From Mesorhizobium sp. 65-26 (GTDB taxonomy: Bacteria; Pseudomonadota; Alphaproteobacteria; Rhizobiales; Rhizobiaceae), in NCBI GenBank assembly GCA_001899205.1, contig MKVL01000012.1:124001-188000 (forward strand): a stretch of 64,000 nt of DNA, written 5' to 3'. How positions within the stretch are numbered: the stretch's first letter is position 1; every line of letters starts with the position of its first letter. This document shows positions 55,311-64,000 of this stretch, one piece after another. The position numbers and the translations under genes were made by a program. The notes beneath the pieces are model-generated. The model saw nothing but the letters and a program-made list of their open reading frames with translations. It searched no databases and was not told the origin of the DNA.

Positions 55311-55732
55311 GGCGCCGGGTTCAGGCCGGCCATGCGGCAAACCTCTTTCCACTCCGCCGGCGTCACCGGCTGCACGGAAAGCCGGCCCAGCCGCACCAGC
55401 GCCATTTCGGAGAGCTTGGGATTGGCCTTGACCTGCTCCAGTGTCACCGGCGTGGGAACGTCTTTGTAGGCGCGCACGTCGACGCATTCCCAGCGCGGAT
55501 CGTCCGTGGTGGTATCGTGATGGGCGAGCGCGCAGACCTCGGCGATGCCGACGATGTTGAGCCCCTCGTTGGAATGATAGAAGAAGCCGAGATCGCCGAC
55601 CTGCATGGCCTTCATGTTGTTGCGCGCGGCATAGTTGCGCACGCCGTCCCACTGCGTGCCTTCCTTGCCCTTGGCCTTCAGCATCTCGAAGGAGAACTTG
55701 AAGGGCTCGGATTTGAACAGCCAGTAGTTCAT
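55307..55732 (-). CDS. EVE domain protein
   Basis: A 141-residue EVE/THYN1-like protein. The signature MNYWLFKSEPFKFSFEMLKA, then WDGVRNYAARNNMKAMQVGD and FFYHSNEGLNIVGIAEVCA are diagnostic of the EVE (PUA/ASCH-related) fold, which reads modified bases in DNA or RNA. It ends in a GTGA overlap with the methyltransferase downstream. The coupling of an EVE reader with a methyltransferase is notable, but the methyltransferase looks protein-directed. Confidence 0.93.
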   Translation of the reverse strand: MNYWLFKSEPFKFSFEMLKAKGKEGTQWDGVRNYAARNNMKAMQVGDLGFFYHSNEGLNIVGIAEVCALAHHDTTTDDPRWECVDVRAYKDVPTPVTLEQVKANPKLSEMALVRLGRLSVQPVTPAEWKEVCRMAGLNPAP

Positions 55733-55796
55733 CTCAGTCGTCCTGTCGCCATTGTCGGTTCGCCGCTGTCGGGCGTCTGCGTTGCCCTATCCTTAT

Positions 55797-55822
55797 CCTC
55801 TCCCCGCGACGACGGGGAGAGG
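55797..55822. repeat. CCTCTCCCCG palindrome
   Basis: CCTCTCCCCG (55797-55806) pairs perfectly with CGGGGAGAGG (55813-55822) around CGACGA. It lies between the YciI and EVE genes on the minus strand, 47 bp past the YciI stop, and may act as terminator or be a REP-like repeat typical of mesorhizobia. Confidence 0.65.
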
Positions 55823-55869
55823 GGATTGCCGCGCGTCGCGGCCGAACCGCGAAGGCGGTGCAATATAGC

Positions 55870-56160
55870 TCACGCGGGCTTGTTGAAGGTCCAGTTCCAC
55901 GGACGGATCTCGACGCTCTCGAACAGCCCGGCCTTGGCATAGGGGTCTCCGGCTGCAAGCGCCTGCGCCGCCGCCATGTCCGGCGCCTCGACCACGACGA
56001 GGCTGCCGTTCGGCTTGCTGTCGCCGTCGAGGAAGGGACCGGCGAAGGCCAGCTTCTTTTCGCCATTCAGCCCTTCCAGATAGGCAACGTGGGTCGGGCG
56101 CGTGTCGAGCCGCACCTGAAGGCTTCCGGGCTTGTCCTTGCAAATCAGCGCAAACAGCAT
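55870..56160 (-). CDS. YciI family protein
   Basis: A 96-residue YciI protein. The ferredoxin-like pattern MLFALICKDKPGSLQVRLDT, then HVAYLEGLNGEKKLAFAGP and the closing DPYAKAGLFESVEIRPWNW match the family, including the conserved His and Asp. The biochemical function is not firmly known. It lies upstream of the EVE gene with a 137-bp gap that contains a hairpin, so it is probably separate. Confidence 0.92.
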   Translation of the reverse strand: MLFALICKDKPGSLQVRLDTRPTHVAYLEGLNGEKKLAFAGPFLDGDSKPNGSLVVVEAPDMAAAQALAAGDPYAKAGLFESVEIRPWNWTFNKPA

Positions 56161-56221
56161 GTCTTCGTCTCCATTGATCGATCGGTTCAGGTGGCCTGAT
56201 GCGCGCTCGCGGGATCGCGCC

Positions 56222-57223
56222 TCAGGAATCGGTTTCGGTCTTCAGCGGCCGCGTCATCAGCGCCGTCACCGCCTGCCCGATGGTGAGCGCGCCGTCGAGG
56301 ATCGCGGCCGTGGCGGTGATGATCGGCGCATCGATGCCGCGCTCGCTGGCAAGGCGGGCGGCAATGGCGGCCGTCGGCACGCCCTCGGCCAGCGGCAGTC
56401 CGGCAAGCGGCTTGCCCTGTCCGAGCGCCAACCCGTAAGCGAAGTTGCGCGACTGGGTGGACGAACAGGTGAGCAGCAGGTCGCCCAGGCCGGAAAGGCC
56501 CATCAGCGTCTCGGGCCGGGCACCGAAGGCGGCGCCGATGCGGCGCAGCTCGACGAAGCCGCGTGTCACCATGGCCGCCTGCGCGCTGGCGCCGAGGCCG
56601 GCGCCGGTGACCGCGCCGGCGGCAATGGCGAAGACGTTCTTCAGCGCGCCGCCAATCTCGACGCCGACCACGTCGTCGCTGGAATAGCAGCGCAGGTTGA
56701 GCGCCGAGAAACGCGCCGCGAGGTCAGCGGCGAGCGCCTCGTCGCCGGCGACGACGACGGCCGTCGGCAAGCCCCTGGCGACGTCAGTTGCGAAGCTCGG
56801 GCCGGAAAGAACGGCGACCGGATTGGCCGGCAGCATCTCCTCGACGATGGTCGACAAGAGCGCCCCTGTTTCGCGCTCGATGCCCTTGGCGCACAGCACC
56901 AGCGGCGCGCCCTTCGGCACGTGGTCGCGCGCTTCGGATAGCACGGCGCGCAGCGACTGCGCCGGCGTCACCGCCAGCACGCAATCAGCGCCGGCCAGCG
57001 CGGCCTGCAGCTCGTGCGTGGCCTCGATGCCGGGGTCTATGGCGATGCCGGGCAGGTAGCGCGGGTTCTCGCCGCGACGGATCGCGGCCACCATCGCCTC
57101 GTCGCGCGCCCACAGGGCGACGTCATGTCCGGCGCGCAGCATGGCCAACGCCAGTGCCGTACCCCAGGCGCCGCCACCCAGCACGGCCACGCGCCAGCCG
57201 CTCTTGCCCGCCGGCTCGCTCAT
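56222..57223 (-). CDS. gpsA: Glycerol-3-phosphate dehydrogenase [NAD(P)+]
   Basis: A 333-residue enzyme that makes sn-glycerol-3-phosphate for phospholipids. The NAD(P) motif is [12 protein letters not shown] (about 14-25), the catalytic Lys lies in [13 protein letters not shown], and [26 protein letters not shown] and SRNFAYG-type segments are conserved. Two starts are possible: the ATG at 57238 overlaps the tsaD stop (ATGA), but the ATG at 57223 has the ribosome site GGAGAGG just upstream and is chosen. The open frame runs on through tsaD on the same strand without meaning. Confidence 0.95.
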   Translation of the reverse strand: MSEPAGKSGWRVAVLGGGAWGTALALAMLRAGHDVALWARDEAMVAAIRRGENPRYLPGIAIDPGIEATHELQAALAGADCVLAVTPAQSLRAVLSEARDHVPKGAPLVLCAKGIERETGALLSTIVEEMLPANPVAVLSGPSFATDVARGLPTAVVVAGDEALAADLAARFSALNLRCYSSDDVVGVEIGGALKNVFAIAAGAVTGAGLGASAQAAMVTRGFVELRRIGAAFGARPETLMGLSGLGDLLLTCSSTQSRNFAYGLALGQGKPLAGLPLAEGVPTAAIAARLASERGIDAPIITATAAILDGALTIGQAVTALMTRPLKTETDS

Positions 57224-57234
57224 GCCCTCTCCAC

Positions 57235-58323
57235 TCATGCCTTGGCCCCGCGCCGGCCGGAACCAACCATCGGAGCGGAGATGCCGTCCAGCGGCCAGCG
57301 CGAACGCGGAACGAAATCGAAGCCGTTCTCGTCCGCCATGCCGGCCCCGATCCGTTCGATGCCGGCCCAGGCGATCATCGCCGCATTGTCGGTGCAGAGC
57401 TTCATCGGCGGCGCGACGAAGTTGAAGCCGGCTTCGGCGCACAGCGCCTGCAGCCGGTCCTTGATCGTCCGGTTGGCGGCGACGCCGCCGGCCACGACGA
57501 GCGCCGGCGCGGCCATGTCGGGGAATGTCTCGCGGAAACGGGCCAAGGCGCGCGCCACGCGATCGCCCAACGCGTCGGCCACCGCCGCCTGGAACGAGGC
57601 GCAGATGTCGGCGACGTCCTGGTCGCTCAGCGGGCTGATGGCTTCCGCCGCCTGCCGCACGGCGGTCTTGAGGCCGGAAAAGGAGAAGTCGGGCTGCGCA
57701 GAGCCTTTCATCGGACGCGGGAAGGCGAAGCGCGTCGCATCGCCGGCGGCAGCGGCCTTCTCGACATTGGGACCGCCGGGATAGGGCAGGCCGAGCATTT
57801 TGGCGGTCTTGTCGAAGGCCTCGCCGAGCGCGTCGTCGATGGTGGTCGCCCAGCGCTGGTAGTCGCCGACGCCACGCACCGCGACGATCTGGGTGTGTCC
57901 GCCCGAGACCAGCAGCAGCAGGTAAGGGAAGGCGAGGCCGTCGGTCAGCCGCGCTGTCAGCGCATGGCCCTCGAGGTGGTTGACCGCGATCAGCGGCTTG
58001 CCGGTGGCGGCGGCGATGGCCTTGGCCGTCATCAGACCGACGATCAGCCCGCCGACAAGTCCCGGCCCGGCGGTGGCGGCGACGGCGTCGATGTCGGAAA
58101 GCGCCATCCCCGAATCCGCGAGCGCCGCCTCGATGATGCCGTCCAGCGCCTCGACATGGGCGCGGGCGGCGATCTCGGGCACGACGCCGCCGAAAGCCGC
58201 GTGCTCCTCGATCTGGCTCAGCACGACATTGGACAGGATTTCCGGCTTCGAATCGCCGGCAAGCGCGACGACGCTGGCCGCCGTCTCGTCGCAACTCGTT
58301 TCAATGCCCAGCACGCGGATCAA
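57235..58323 (-). CDS. tsaD: tRNA N6-adenosine threonylcarbamoyltransferase TsaD
   Basis: A 362-residue enzyme of the Kae1/Qri7 family that with TsaBE makes t6A37 in tRNA. The metal-binding H116 and H120 lie in [14 protein letters not shown], and [22 protein letters not shown] and [10 protein letters not shown] are conserved ATP/metal-binding segments. It starts at a TTG ([18 protein letters not shown]) with AGGGG-like sequence before it; no ATG or GTG suits. gpsA follows with overlap or a short gap, as in other Rhizobiales. hemC is divergent. Confidence 0.95.
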   Translation of the reverse strand: MIRVLGIETSCDETAASVVALAGDSKPEILSNVVLSQIEEHAAFGGVVPEIAARAHVEALDGIIEAALADSGMALSDIDAVAATAGPGLVGGLIVGLMTAKAIAAATGKPLIAVNHLEGHALTARLTDGLAFPYLLLLVSGGHTQIVAVRGVGDYQRWATTIDDALGEAFDKTAKMLGLPYPGGPNVEKAAAAGDATRFAFPRPMKGSAQPDFSFSGLKTAVRQAAEAISPLSDQDVADICASFQAAVADALGDRVARALARFRETFPDMAAPALVVAGGVAANRTIKDRLQALCAEAGFNFVAPPMKLCTDNAAMIAWAGIERIGAGMADENGFDFVPRSRWPLDGISAPMVGSGRRGAKA

Positions 58324-58351
58324 TTGGTCGCTGCCCCTAGAGATTGTGCAG

Positions 58352-58380
58352 TCGGCCTTTCCCCGTTAGGAGAAGGCCGA
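58352..58380. repeat. Stem-loop in the tsaD-hemC divergent gap
   Basis: TCGGCCTT (58352-58359) pairs with AAGGCCGA (58373-58380) around a 13-nt loop with CCCCGTTAGG. It lies 29 bp upstream of the tsaD start in a 187-bp divergent gap. Promoters for both genes are expected here but were not identified. Confidence 0.4.
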
Positions 58381-58510
58381 AAAGGCCTCGCTGGACCGGA
58401 TGCGCTCAATCCGTCGCGCATTTCGCTCCAGCTGTTTATCCAGCCGCATTTCCGCCACGCCATATGGCCGCGAAATGCTTCCAGCCGGGGGTTATCACGG
58501 ACCGCGCGCC

Positions 58511-59437
58511 ATGCAAACAATCTTGAGGATCGGAACACGTGGCAGCCCGTTGGCGCTCGCCCAGGCACGCGAGACGCAAAGCCGGCTGATGGCCGCGCAC
58601 GGCCTGCCCGAACAGGCGTTCGAGATCGTGGTCATCGCCACCAGCGGCGACCGCATCCAGGACCGGCCGCTGTCGGAAGCCGGCGGCAAGGGACTCTTCA
58701 CCAAGGAGATCGAGGAGGCGCTGCTGGAGCGTCGCCTCGACATCGCCGTGCATTCGTCCAAGGACATGCCGACCACGCTGCCGGACGGGCTGGAATTGTC
58801 GGCTTTCCTGCCGCGCGAGGACGCGCGCGACGCTTTCATAGGCAAGGCGGCTAGGCGAATCGCCGACCTGCCGCGCGGCGCTACGGTGGGCTCCTCGTCG
58901 CTGCGGCGGCAGGCGCTGATCCGCCGCATGCGGCCGGACCTCGACGTGGTGATGTTCCGCGGCAACGTCAACACCCGCCTGCGCAAGCTGGAGGAGGGCG
59001 TCGCCTCGGGCACCATCCTCGCCTATGCCGGGCTCAAGCGCCTCGGGCTCGAGCATGTCATCACCGACCTGATGTCGCTCGACGACTTTCCGCCGGCGCC
59101 CGGGCAAGGGGCGATCTGCATCGAGAGCCGCGCCGGCGATGCCGACACACACGCATTGCTGGCGGCGATCCACGACGTGCCGACCGGCCAGGCGCTGGCA
59201 TGCGAACGCGCCTTCCTGGCCGCGCTCGACGGGTCATGCCGCACGCCGATCGCCGGCTATGCCACCGTCGCCGACGGGCAGTTGTCCTTCGCCGGGCTGA
59301 TCCTTTCCCCGGATGGCGCGCAGTCGCACGAGGTGCGCTCGGCCGGCCTTGCGTCCGACGCCGCGCGTCTTGGCGACGCGGCCGGCCGGGAGGTTCGGGC
59401 GAAGGCCGGCGAGACGTTCTTCGACGGCTGGGCCTGA
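58511..59437 (+). CDS. hemC: Porphobilinogen deaminase
   Basis: A 308-residue enzyme that polymerises four porphobilinogens to hydroxymethylbilane in heme synthesis. The dipyrromethane-cofactor Cys is C243 ([11 protein letters not shown]), the catalytic D85 lies in [11 protein letters not shown], and the substrate arginines are in [11 protein letters not shown] and FRGNVNTRL. The open frame starts at 58400 but the ATG at 58511 gives [19 protein letters not shown], the normal N-terminus. hemD follows after 1 bp. Confidence 0.97.
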   Translation: MQTILRIGTRGSPLALAQARETQSRLMAAHGLPEQAFEIVVIATSGDRIQDRPLSEAGGKGLFTKEIEEALLERRLDIAVHSSKDMPTTLPDGLELSAFLPREDARDAFIGKAARRIADLPRGATVGSSSLRRQALIRRMRPDLDVVMFRGNVNTRLRKLEEGVASGTILAYAGLKRLGLEHVITDLMSLDDFPPAPGQGAICIESRAGDADTHALLAAIHDVPTGQALACERAFLAALDGSCRTPIAGYATVADGQLSFAGLILSPDGAQSHEVRSAGLASDAARLGDAAGREVRAKAGETFFDGWA

Positions 59438-59438
59438 C

Positions 59439-60143
59439 ATGGTCCGCGTCCTGGTCACGCGGCCGGCGTCCGGTGCCTCGCGCACCGCGCGCCGGCTCGA
59501 GGACCAGGGATTTCAGCCGCTGTTGCTGCCCTTGACGCGCACGCAGGCGCTGCCGGTCGATGCCCTGCCCGGCGACGTGGCTGCGGTGGCGATCACCAGC
59601 GCCAACGCGATCCGCCACGCGCCGCGCGAAATCGTCGCGGCGCTCGCCGCGCTGCCATGCCACGCGGTCGGCGCCAGGACGGCGCAAGCTGCGCGTGCCG
59701 CCGGATTCCTCTCGGTCAGCGAGGGGCCGGGCACGGCTGAGGCTCTTGCAGACGTCCTGGCCGGTTCGCTTGCGGGAAAATCACTTGCGTATCTGTGCGG
59801 CCGCGTTCGGCTGCCGGCCTTCGAGGCGCGCCTGTCGTCGGCCGGCGTCGATGTGCGGGCGGTCGAGACCTACGACACGATCGGCATCGACTATGCCGAC
59901 GCGGCCGTGCTCGAGCGGCTTTCGGGCAGGCCCGTCGACATCGCTCTGGTCTATTCTGCCCGGGCTGGAGCGGCCATACGGGAACTGGCCGGCCGACCGG
60001 CCCTGCGCGAGCTGTTTGAAAAGACGCGTTTCCTGGCGCTTTCCGACCGCGTCGCGGCAGCGCTCGGCGATATCGCAGGCACGGATATCCGCGTTGCGGC
60101 GCGGCCCGACGAGGATGCGCTGCTAGCGCTCGTGCGGGCGTAG
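59439..60143 (+). CDS. hemD: Uroporphyrinogen-III synthase
   Basis: A 234-residue two-domain enzyme that closes and inverts ring D of hydroxymethylbilane. The family is weakly conserved; recognisable parts are MVRVLVTRPASGASRTARRL, AVAITSANAIRH, the hinge LCGRVRLPAFEARLSSAG and VYSARAGAAIRELA in the second domain, and the closing FLALSDRVAAAL. Position immediately after hemC is strong support. A 153-bp gap separates it from the mitofilin-like gene. Confidence 0.92.
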   Translation: MVRVLVTRPASGASRTARRLEDQGFQPLLLPLTRTQALPVDALPGDVAAVAITSANAIRHAPREIVAALAALPCHAVGARTAQAARAAGFLSVSEGPGTAEALADVLAGSLAGKSLAYLCGRVRLPAFEARLSSAGVDVRAVETYDTIGIDYADAAVLERLSGRPVDIALVYSARAGAAIRELAGRPALRELFEKTRFLALSDRVAAALGDIAGTDIRVAARPDEDALLALVRA

Positions 60144-60296
60144 GCCGCGATGCGCCGGAAGGATCAAAATGTCCGGGCGCCAAAGCGCGCCATCACGCCG
60201 CCCCTTTTCACCGCTTGGTGATGTGCTAGACCCATTCCAGCCATTACGCGCCGCCGTTGCGAACCTGAAGCCCAACTGAATTAGCGGAGTCCGAAC

Positions 60297-61772
60297 ATGG
60301 TCAAGACGCCGAAGACGCGACATTCGAAGAGCCGGCGCGAACCGGTGACCATCGAGCTGGAGCCCGGCGCCGTGTCGCGAATCGTCGACGAGGATGCGAC
60401 GAAGGCCAAGGCCGGCGAGACGAAGGCGAGCGATTCGCCGCCCGTCGCGGAACCCGTGCATGCCGAGCAGAGCGACCTGGAGCCGTGGGAGCACGCCGAC
60501 GCTCCGACATCCGGCAAGGACGAGCAGGCCAAGCCGGGCGGAGAGGACTTCAGCGGTCCCGATTCCACCTATCCCGGAGCCACGGCCGAAGCCGCTACGG
60601 CGCCGGAAGATGGCAAGGCCGGCACGACGCGAAGCTTCGACTATGACTTCAGCGAGAAGACCCAGGCCGGCGCGGCGGCGGCTGGCGGCGAGTCGGCTGG
60701 CAACGGCCAGGCGGCTTTCGCGCCGCCCCCCGCCCGTGGCGGCGCGCGCGGGCTCGGTGCCGGCGTCATCGGTGGCATCGTGGCGCTGGCGGTTGCCGGC
60801 GGCCTGCAGTTCGCGGGCCTGCTTGGCGCACCAGGCCAGAATGCGTCCGGCGTGTCGATCGACGACGTCAACAGCCAGGTCGCCGCGCTGAAGAGCGAGA
60901 TCGCGCGGCTGAAGGAAACCAATGGTGGCGACGTATCGTCCAAGGTCGATGGTTTTTCCTCGGCGCTCGACCATGTCAAATCGGATGTCGCGGCGCTGAA
61001 ATCGGCCGTGCAATCCGGCGGAACCGGCGACAGCGCGGCCATCGCGTCGCTGACCGACAAGCTCAGCCAGGTCGAATCGGCAGTCGCGACCCTCAACCAG
61101 GCGCCCAAGGCAGCCCCGGTCGATCTCGGCCCTGTCAACGACAAGCTAGCCGGCCTCGACGCGCTGGTGAAATCGGCCGGCGATGCCGCCAAGAGCGAGG
61201 ACGGCCGGATCGGCGCGCTGGAACAGTCGGTGTCGCAGCTCTCCGGCAAGGTCGAGGCGCAGGCCTCGCAGCCGAAGATCGCGCTCGCCATCGCCGCCTC
61301 GGCGCTGAAGGCGGCGCTCGATCGCGGCGCGCCGTTCTCGGCCGAACTCGAGACCTTCGCCGCGATCGCGCCGAACGCGCCCGAGCTCGCCACCTTGCGC
61401 GGCTATGCCGACAAGGGCGTGCCGACCAGGGCCGAGATCGCCACGCAGGTGGACGCCGCCGCCAACGCCATGGTGGCCGCCGCCAAGCCCGCGGATGCCA
61501 ATGCCGGTTTCTTCCAGAACCTGGTTTCGAGCGCGCAGTCGCTCGTCAAGGTGCGTCCGGTTGGCGCCGTCGAAGGCAAGGGCGCGCCAGAGACCGTCGC
61601 GCGCATGGAGGTCGCCGTCAACCAGGGCGACTACGCCAAGGCGCTCAGCGAGTACGAAACGTTGCCCGACGCGGCAAAGGCGGCAGGCGCCGACTTTGCC
61701 GGCAAACTGAAGGCGCGCATTGAGGTCGAGGCGCAGATCGGCGCCTTGATCGCCGACGCGATGAAGGCATGA
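60297..61772 (+). CDS. Mitofilin (Mic60)-like inner-membrane protein
   Basis: A 491-residue protein. The N-terminal 145 residues are a disordered, acidic/Ala-Pro-rich cytoplasmic tail; one membrane helix follows (about 150-172, LGAGVIGGIVALAVAGGLQF). Then comes a long coiled coil (about 185-330, with VNSQVAALKSEIARLKETNG) and a C-terminal helical domain (about 350-491) that fits the mitofilin signature. Published comparisons place alphaproteobacterial Mic60 in this heme-operon position, where it shapes membrane invaginations. It is followed 10 bp on by hemY. Confidence 0.85.
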   Translation: MVKTPKTRHSKSRREPVTIELEPGAVSRIVDEDATKAKAGETKASDSPPVAEPVHAEQSDLEPWEHADAPTSGKDEQAKPGGEDFSGPDSTYPGATAEAATAPEDGKAGTTRSFDYDFSEKTQAGAAAAGGESAGNGQAAFAPPPARGGARGLGAGVIGGIVALAVAGGLQFAGLLGAPGQNASGVSIDDVNSQVAALKSEIARLKETNGGDVSSKVDGFSSALDHVKSDVAALKSAVQSGGTGDSAAIASLTDKLSQVESAVATLNQAPKAAPVDLGPVNDKLAGLDALVKSAGDAAKSEDGRIGALEQSVSQLSGKVEAQASQPKIALAIAASALKAALDRGAPFSAELETFAAIAPNAPELATLRGYADKGVPTRAEIATQVDAAANAMVAAAKPADANAGFFQNLVSSAQSLVKVRPVGAVEGKGAPETVARMEVAVNQGDYAKALSEYETLPDAAKAAGADFAGKLKARIEVEAQIGALIADAMKA

Positions 61773-61782
61773 GGACCAGGCA

Positions 61783-63351
61783 ATGATCCGCATCCTGCTT
61801 TTCCTCGTCGTCGTCTTCGGGCTCGGACTCGGCTTTGCCTGGCTGGCGGACCGGCCCGGCGAAATGGTCGTCACCTTCAACGGCTACCAGTACCAGGTCA
61901 GCCTGATGGTGGCGGCGGTGGCGGTCGTGGCCGTGGTGGCCGCGGTGATGATCCTCTGGTGGCTGGTGAAATCGGTCTGGAACAGCCCCTACACGATCTC
62001 GCGGTATTTCCGGGTGCGTCGTCGCGATCGCGGCTACCAGGCGCTGTCCACCGGCATGATCGCGGCGGGCGCCGGCGACGGCGCGCTTGCGCGCAAGAAG
62101 ACCAGGGAGGCCGCCAAGCTGATCAGCGCCGATCAGGAGCCGCTGATCCACCTGCTCGAAGCACAGGCCTCGCTGCTCGAGGGCGACCACAAGGCGGCGC
62201 GCGAGAAGTTCGAGAGCATGCTCGACGATCCGGAAATGCGGCTGCTCGGCCTGCGCGGGCTCTATCTCGAGGCCGAGCGCCTTGGTGACCGCAACGCCGC
62301 GCGTCACTATGCCGGCCGTGCCGCCGCTGCCGCGCCGCAACTCGCCTGGGCCGCCGAATCGACGCTCGAGGACCTTACGGGCCAGGGCGACTGGGACGGC
62401 GCGCTGAAACTGGTTGAATCGCAGAAGTCGACCAGGCAGATTGAGCGCGACGCCGCCAGTCGCCGCCGCGCCGTGCTGCTTACCGCCAAGGCCCAGGCGC
62501 TCATGGAAAGCGATCCCAACGCGGCGCGCGCCGCCGCCGTCGAGGCCAATCGCCTGCGGCCGGACTTCGCGCCGGCGGCCGTCGCGGCCGCCAAGGCACT
62601 GTTTCGCCAGAACGATGTGCGCAAGGGCTCCAAGGTGCTGGAAACGGCGTGGCAGACCGAGCCGCATCCGGAGATCGCCGAACTTTACACCCATGCCCGT
62701 CCGGGCGACGCGGTGCTCGACCGGCTCAACCGGGCGCGCAAGCTGCAATCGATGAAGAAGAACCATGCCGAATCGTCGATGGCGGTGGCGCGCGCCGCCT
62801 TCGATGCGCAGGACTTCGCCACGGCCCGCGCCGAGGCGGAAGCGGCTATCCGCATGGATCGGCGCGAGAGCGCCTATCTGCTGCTGGCCGACATCGAGGA
62901 GGCAGAGACGGGCGACCAGGGCAAGGTCCGCCAGCTTCTGGCCAAGGCGGTGCGGGCGCCGCGCGACCCGGCCTGGGTAGCCGATGGCGTCGTGTCGGAA
63001 CGCTGGGAGCCGGTCTCGCCGGTGACCGGCAAGCTCGACGCCTTCGAATGGCGTGCGCCGGTGGAACGTCTCGGCCAGTTGATCGACAGCCACGATGAGG
63101 TGGAGGCGGTGCCGGCCATCTCCGCCCCCCGCGACAGCGCCGATGTGATTGACCGCGTGCTGCCGGACGGTGTCACGGCAGGCAAGGAAGGCGAGCCGCT
63201 CGACCATCAGGTCGCGCCTCCCGTCGCCGACGGGCCGGGCGATGCCGCGACGGCGGAGCCGGCCGACGCTCCCGCCAGGCTTCCCGACGATCCGGGTGTC
63301 GACCCGGACGACGAGGGCGAAAAATCATCGCGCCGGTTCCGGCTGTTCTGA
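61783..63351 (+). CDS. hemY: HemY-type TPR membrane protein
   Basis: A 522-residue protein. Two membrane helices at the N-terminus (about 1-18 and 44-64) precede the HemY_N segment with MVVTFNGYQYQVSLMVAAVA and SRYFRVRRRDRGYQALSTGM. Tetratricopeptide-like repeats follow to about 400, with an acidic, Pro-rich tail to the end. The name comes from the heme-operon protein of proteobacteria, not the Gram-positive oxidase; its exact role is unclear. It lies 10 bp after the mitofilin-like gene. Confidence 0.92.
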   Translation: MIRILLFLVVVFGLGLGFAWLADRPGEMVVTFNGYQYQVSLMVAAVAVVAVVAAVMILWWLVKSVWNSPYTISRYFRVRRRDRGYQALSTGMIAAGAGDGALARKKTREAAKLISADQEPLIHLLEAQASLLEGDHKAAREKFESMLDDPEMRLLGLRGLYLEAERLGDRNAARHYAGRAAAAAPQLAWAAESTLEDLTGQGDWDGALKLVESQKSTRQIERDAASRRRAVLLTAKAQALMESDPNAARAAAVEANRLRPDFAPAAVAAAKALFRQNDVRKGSKVLETAWQTEPHPEIAELYTHARPGDAVLDRLNRARKLQSMKKNHAESSMAVARAAFDAQDFATARAEAEAAIRMDRRESAYLLLADIEEAETGDQGKVRQLLAKAVRAPRDPAWVADGVVSERWEPVSPVTGKLDAFEWRAPVERLGQLIDSHDEVEAVPAISAPRDSADVIDRVLPDGVTAGKEGEPLDHQVAPPVADGPGDAATAEPADAPARLPDDPGVDPDDEGEKSSRRFRLF

Positions 63352-63374
63352 GGTCAACCCGACTGGGAAATTTC

Positions 63375-63854
63375 ATGTTCGAACGCGTACTGTCATTCCT
63401 GAGGGATTTACCCGGAACGGGCGGCGCCCGACCCAGCGCGGACGACCCGCGCGTCGCCGCGTCGGCGCTGCTCTATCATGTGATGAGCGCCGACGGCGTG
63501 CGTCAAGATGTCGAGTGGGAGCGCTTCAAGGCGGTACTGTCAGAGACCTATTCGATCGGTGGCGCAGAGCTGGAGGCGCTGGCGGCCGCCGGCCAGCGCG
63601 CCGACGACGAGGCAATCGACCTCTATGCCTTCACCAGCGTGCTGAAGCGGCACCTCGGCGCCGAGGAGCGCAAGGCCTTCATCGGCCTGATGTGGGAGAT
63701 CGTCTATGCCGACGGCGAATTGCACGAGCTGGAGGACAATACGGTCTGGCGCGTCGCCGAGCTGATCGGTGTCGAGCGTCATGACCGGGTCGAGGCGCGC
63801 CGCAGGGCGGCGGCGCACGCGCCGGGCGCGACCGGGACGGCCAGCGACGAATAG
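63375..63854 (+). CDS. TerB family protein
   Basis: A 159-residue all-helical TerB-domain protein. The two acidic metal-binding repeats are clear: ASALLYHVMSADGVRQDVEW (about 33-52) and LMWEIVYADGELHELEDNTV (about 108-127). Such proteins occur in tellurite-resistance clusters and as stand-alone genes in the alphaproteobacterial heme cluster. It follows hemY by 23 bp on the same strand. Confidence 0.92.
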   Translation: MFERVLSFLRDLPGTGGARPSADDPRVAASALLYHVMSADGVRQDVEWERFKAVLSETYSIGGAELEALAAAGQRADDEAIDLYAFTSVLKRHLGAEERKAFIGLMWEIVYADGELHELEDNTVWRVAELIGVERHDRVEARRRAAAHAPGATGTASDE

Positions 63855-63878
63855 AGCATACAGGGATCCCGCGCCACG

Positions 63879-64000
63879 ATGCCTCCGAGGCCCAAGCCCA
63901 GAATCCTGATCGTACTGCATCAGGAGAATTCGAGCGCCGGGCGGGTCGGCCACATGCTGCTCGAAGAGGGGTTCGACCTCGATATCCGCCGTCCGCCGCT
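63879..64000 (+). CDS. Glutamine amidotransferase class I, 5' part (truncated by window end)
   Basis: The frame from ATG 63879 runs off the window edge after 40 codons. It reads MPPRPKPRILIVLHQENSSA, then GRVGHMLLEEGFDLDIRRPP. This is the usual start of rhizobial GMP-synthase-like class I glutamine amidotransferases, where the first strand leads to the Rossmann-like fold. The catalytic Cys-His-Glu lie beyond the window, so activity cannot be judged. It is 24 bp from the TerB gene on the same strand. Confidence 0.75.
   Translation, partial: MPPRPKPRILIVLHQENSSAGRVGHMLLEEGFDLDIRRPP

Noticed and set aside
57239-58294. N-terminal extension of the gpsA frame through tsaD
   Set aside because: The frame stays open across tsaD by base composition only; the real gpsA starts at 57223 or 57238, and tsaD has all its catalytic motifs in another frame.
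56788-58854. A 688-codon plus-strand frame over gpsA, tsaD and hemC
   Set aside because: Arg/Pro/Ala-rich shadow of genes on both strands, with no motif and no ribosome site.

Overview
The window is a high-GC, gene-dense chromosomal core segment of an alphaproteobacterium of the order Rhizobiales. It most resembles Mesorhizobium or a near relative in the Phyllobacteriaceae/Brucellaceae. The pointers are an Omp19-type lipoprotein beside zapE-mdh-sucC (a Brucella-like order), a CenR-type response regulator, CtrA-box-like sites, the hemC-hemD-mitofilin-hemY cluster, and several palindromic intergenic repeats typical of rhizobia. No phage, plasmid, transposase, CRISPR array or rRNA/tRNA gene was seen. 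The assignment rests on protein and gene-order recognition, not on a search.

Layout. 1-3.7 kb: an unrecognised 375-residue protein, a VOC protein, the Omp19-like lipoprotein and ZapE. 4.1-15.5 kb: a TCA-cycle supercluster, mdh, sucC, (three small genes), sucD, sucA, sucB, (secreted protein, SDR), lpdA, ending in a strong hairpin terminator. 15.7-18.4 kb (minus strand): a Pro/Ala-rich membrane protein, a TraB/GumN protein and XerC. 18.6-21.5 kb: rimM-trmD, a convergent TSUP permease, and rplS. 21.7-25.4 kb: ohr-ohrR, an amino-acid ABC transporter (binding protein and permease, split by a 156-bp palindromic element) and a methyltransferase. 25.5-30.9 kb: leuC, two paralogous membrane GGDEF proteins and two small envelope proteins. 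31.1-36.4 kb: sdhC-sdhD-sdhA-DUF3052-sdhB, then a nucleotidyltransferase and a YceH protein. 36.5-42.9 kb: a small ORF, an AraC regulator, OsmC, cytochrome b561, a YCII pair, a TerB-like protein, a UbiH-like monooxygenase and TesB. 43.1-45 kb: glnK-amtB behind a sigma-54-type promoter. 45.2-50.2 kb: a small secreted protein, ftsK, lolA and xth. 50.3-56.2 kb: a cNMP-binding protein, cenR, an L,D-transpeptidase, a GFA protein, DUF1127, a LysR regulator, DUF1761, a methyltransferase, an EVE protein and a YciI protein. 56.2-64 kb: tsaD-gpsA (minus) divergent from hemC-hemD-mitofilin-hemY-TerB and the start of a glutamine amidotransferase.

How the genes fit together. Mdh, SucCD, SucAB-LpdA and SdhCDAB cover the oxidative half of the TCA cycle from 2-oxoglutarate to oxaloacetate, except fumarase. 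HemC and HemD supply tetrapyrrole for heme, which SdhCD and the b561 protein use. GlnK/AmtB handle ammonium. ZapE, FtsK and XerC serve division and chromosome segregation. CenR, LolA, the L,D-transpeptidase and Omp19 concern the envelope.

I found no clearly new multi-gene system. The most unusual signals are a convergent terminator that encodes the same last four residues of two unrelated proteins, conserved small genes inserted into TCA operons, and a set of palindromic repeats in the intergenic gaps.
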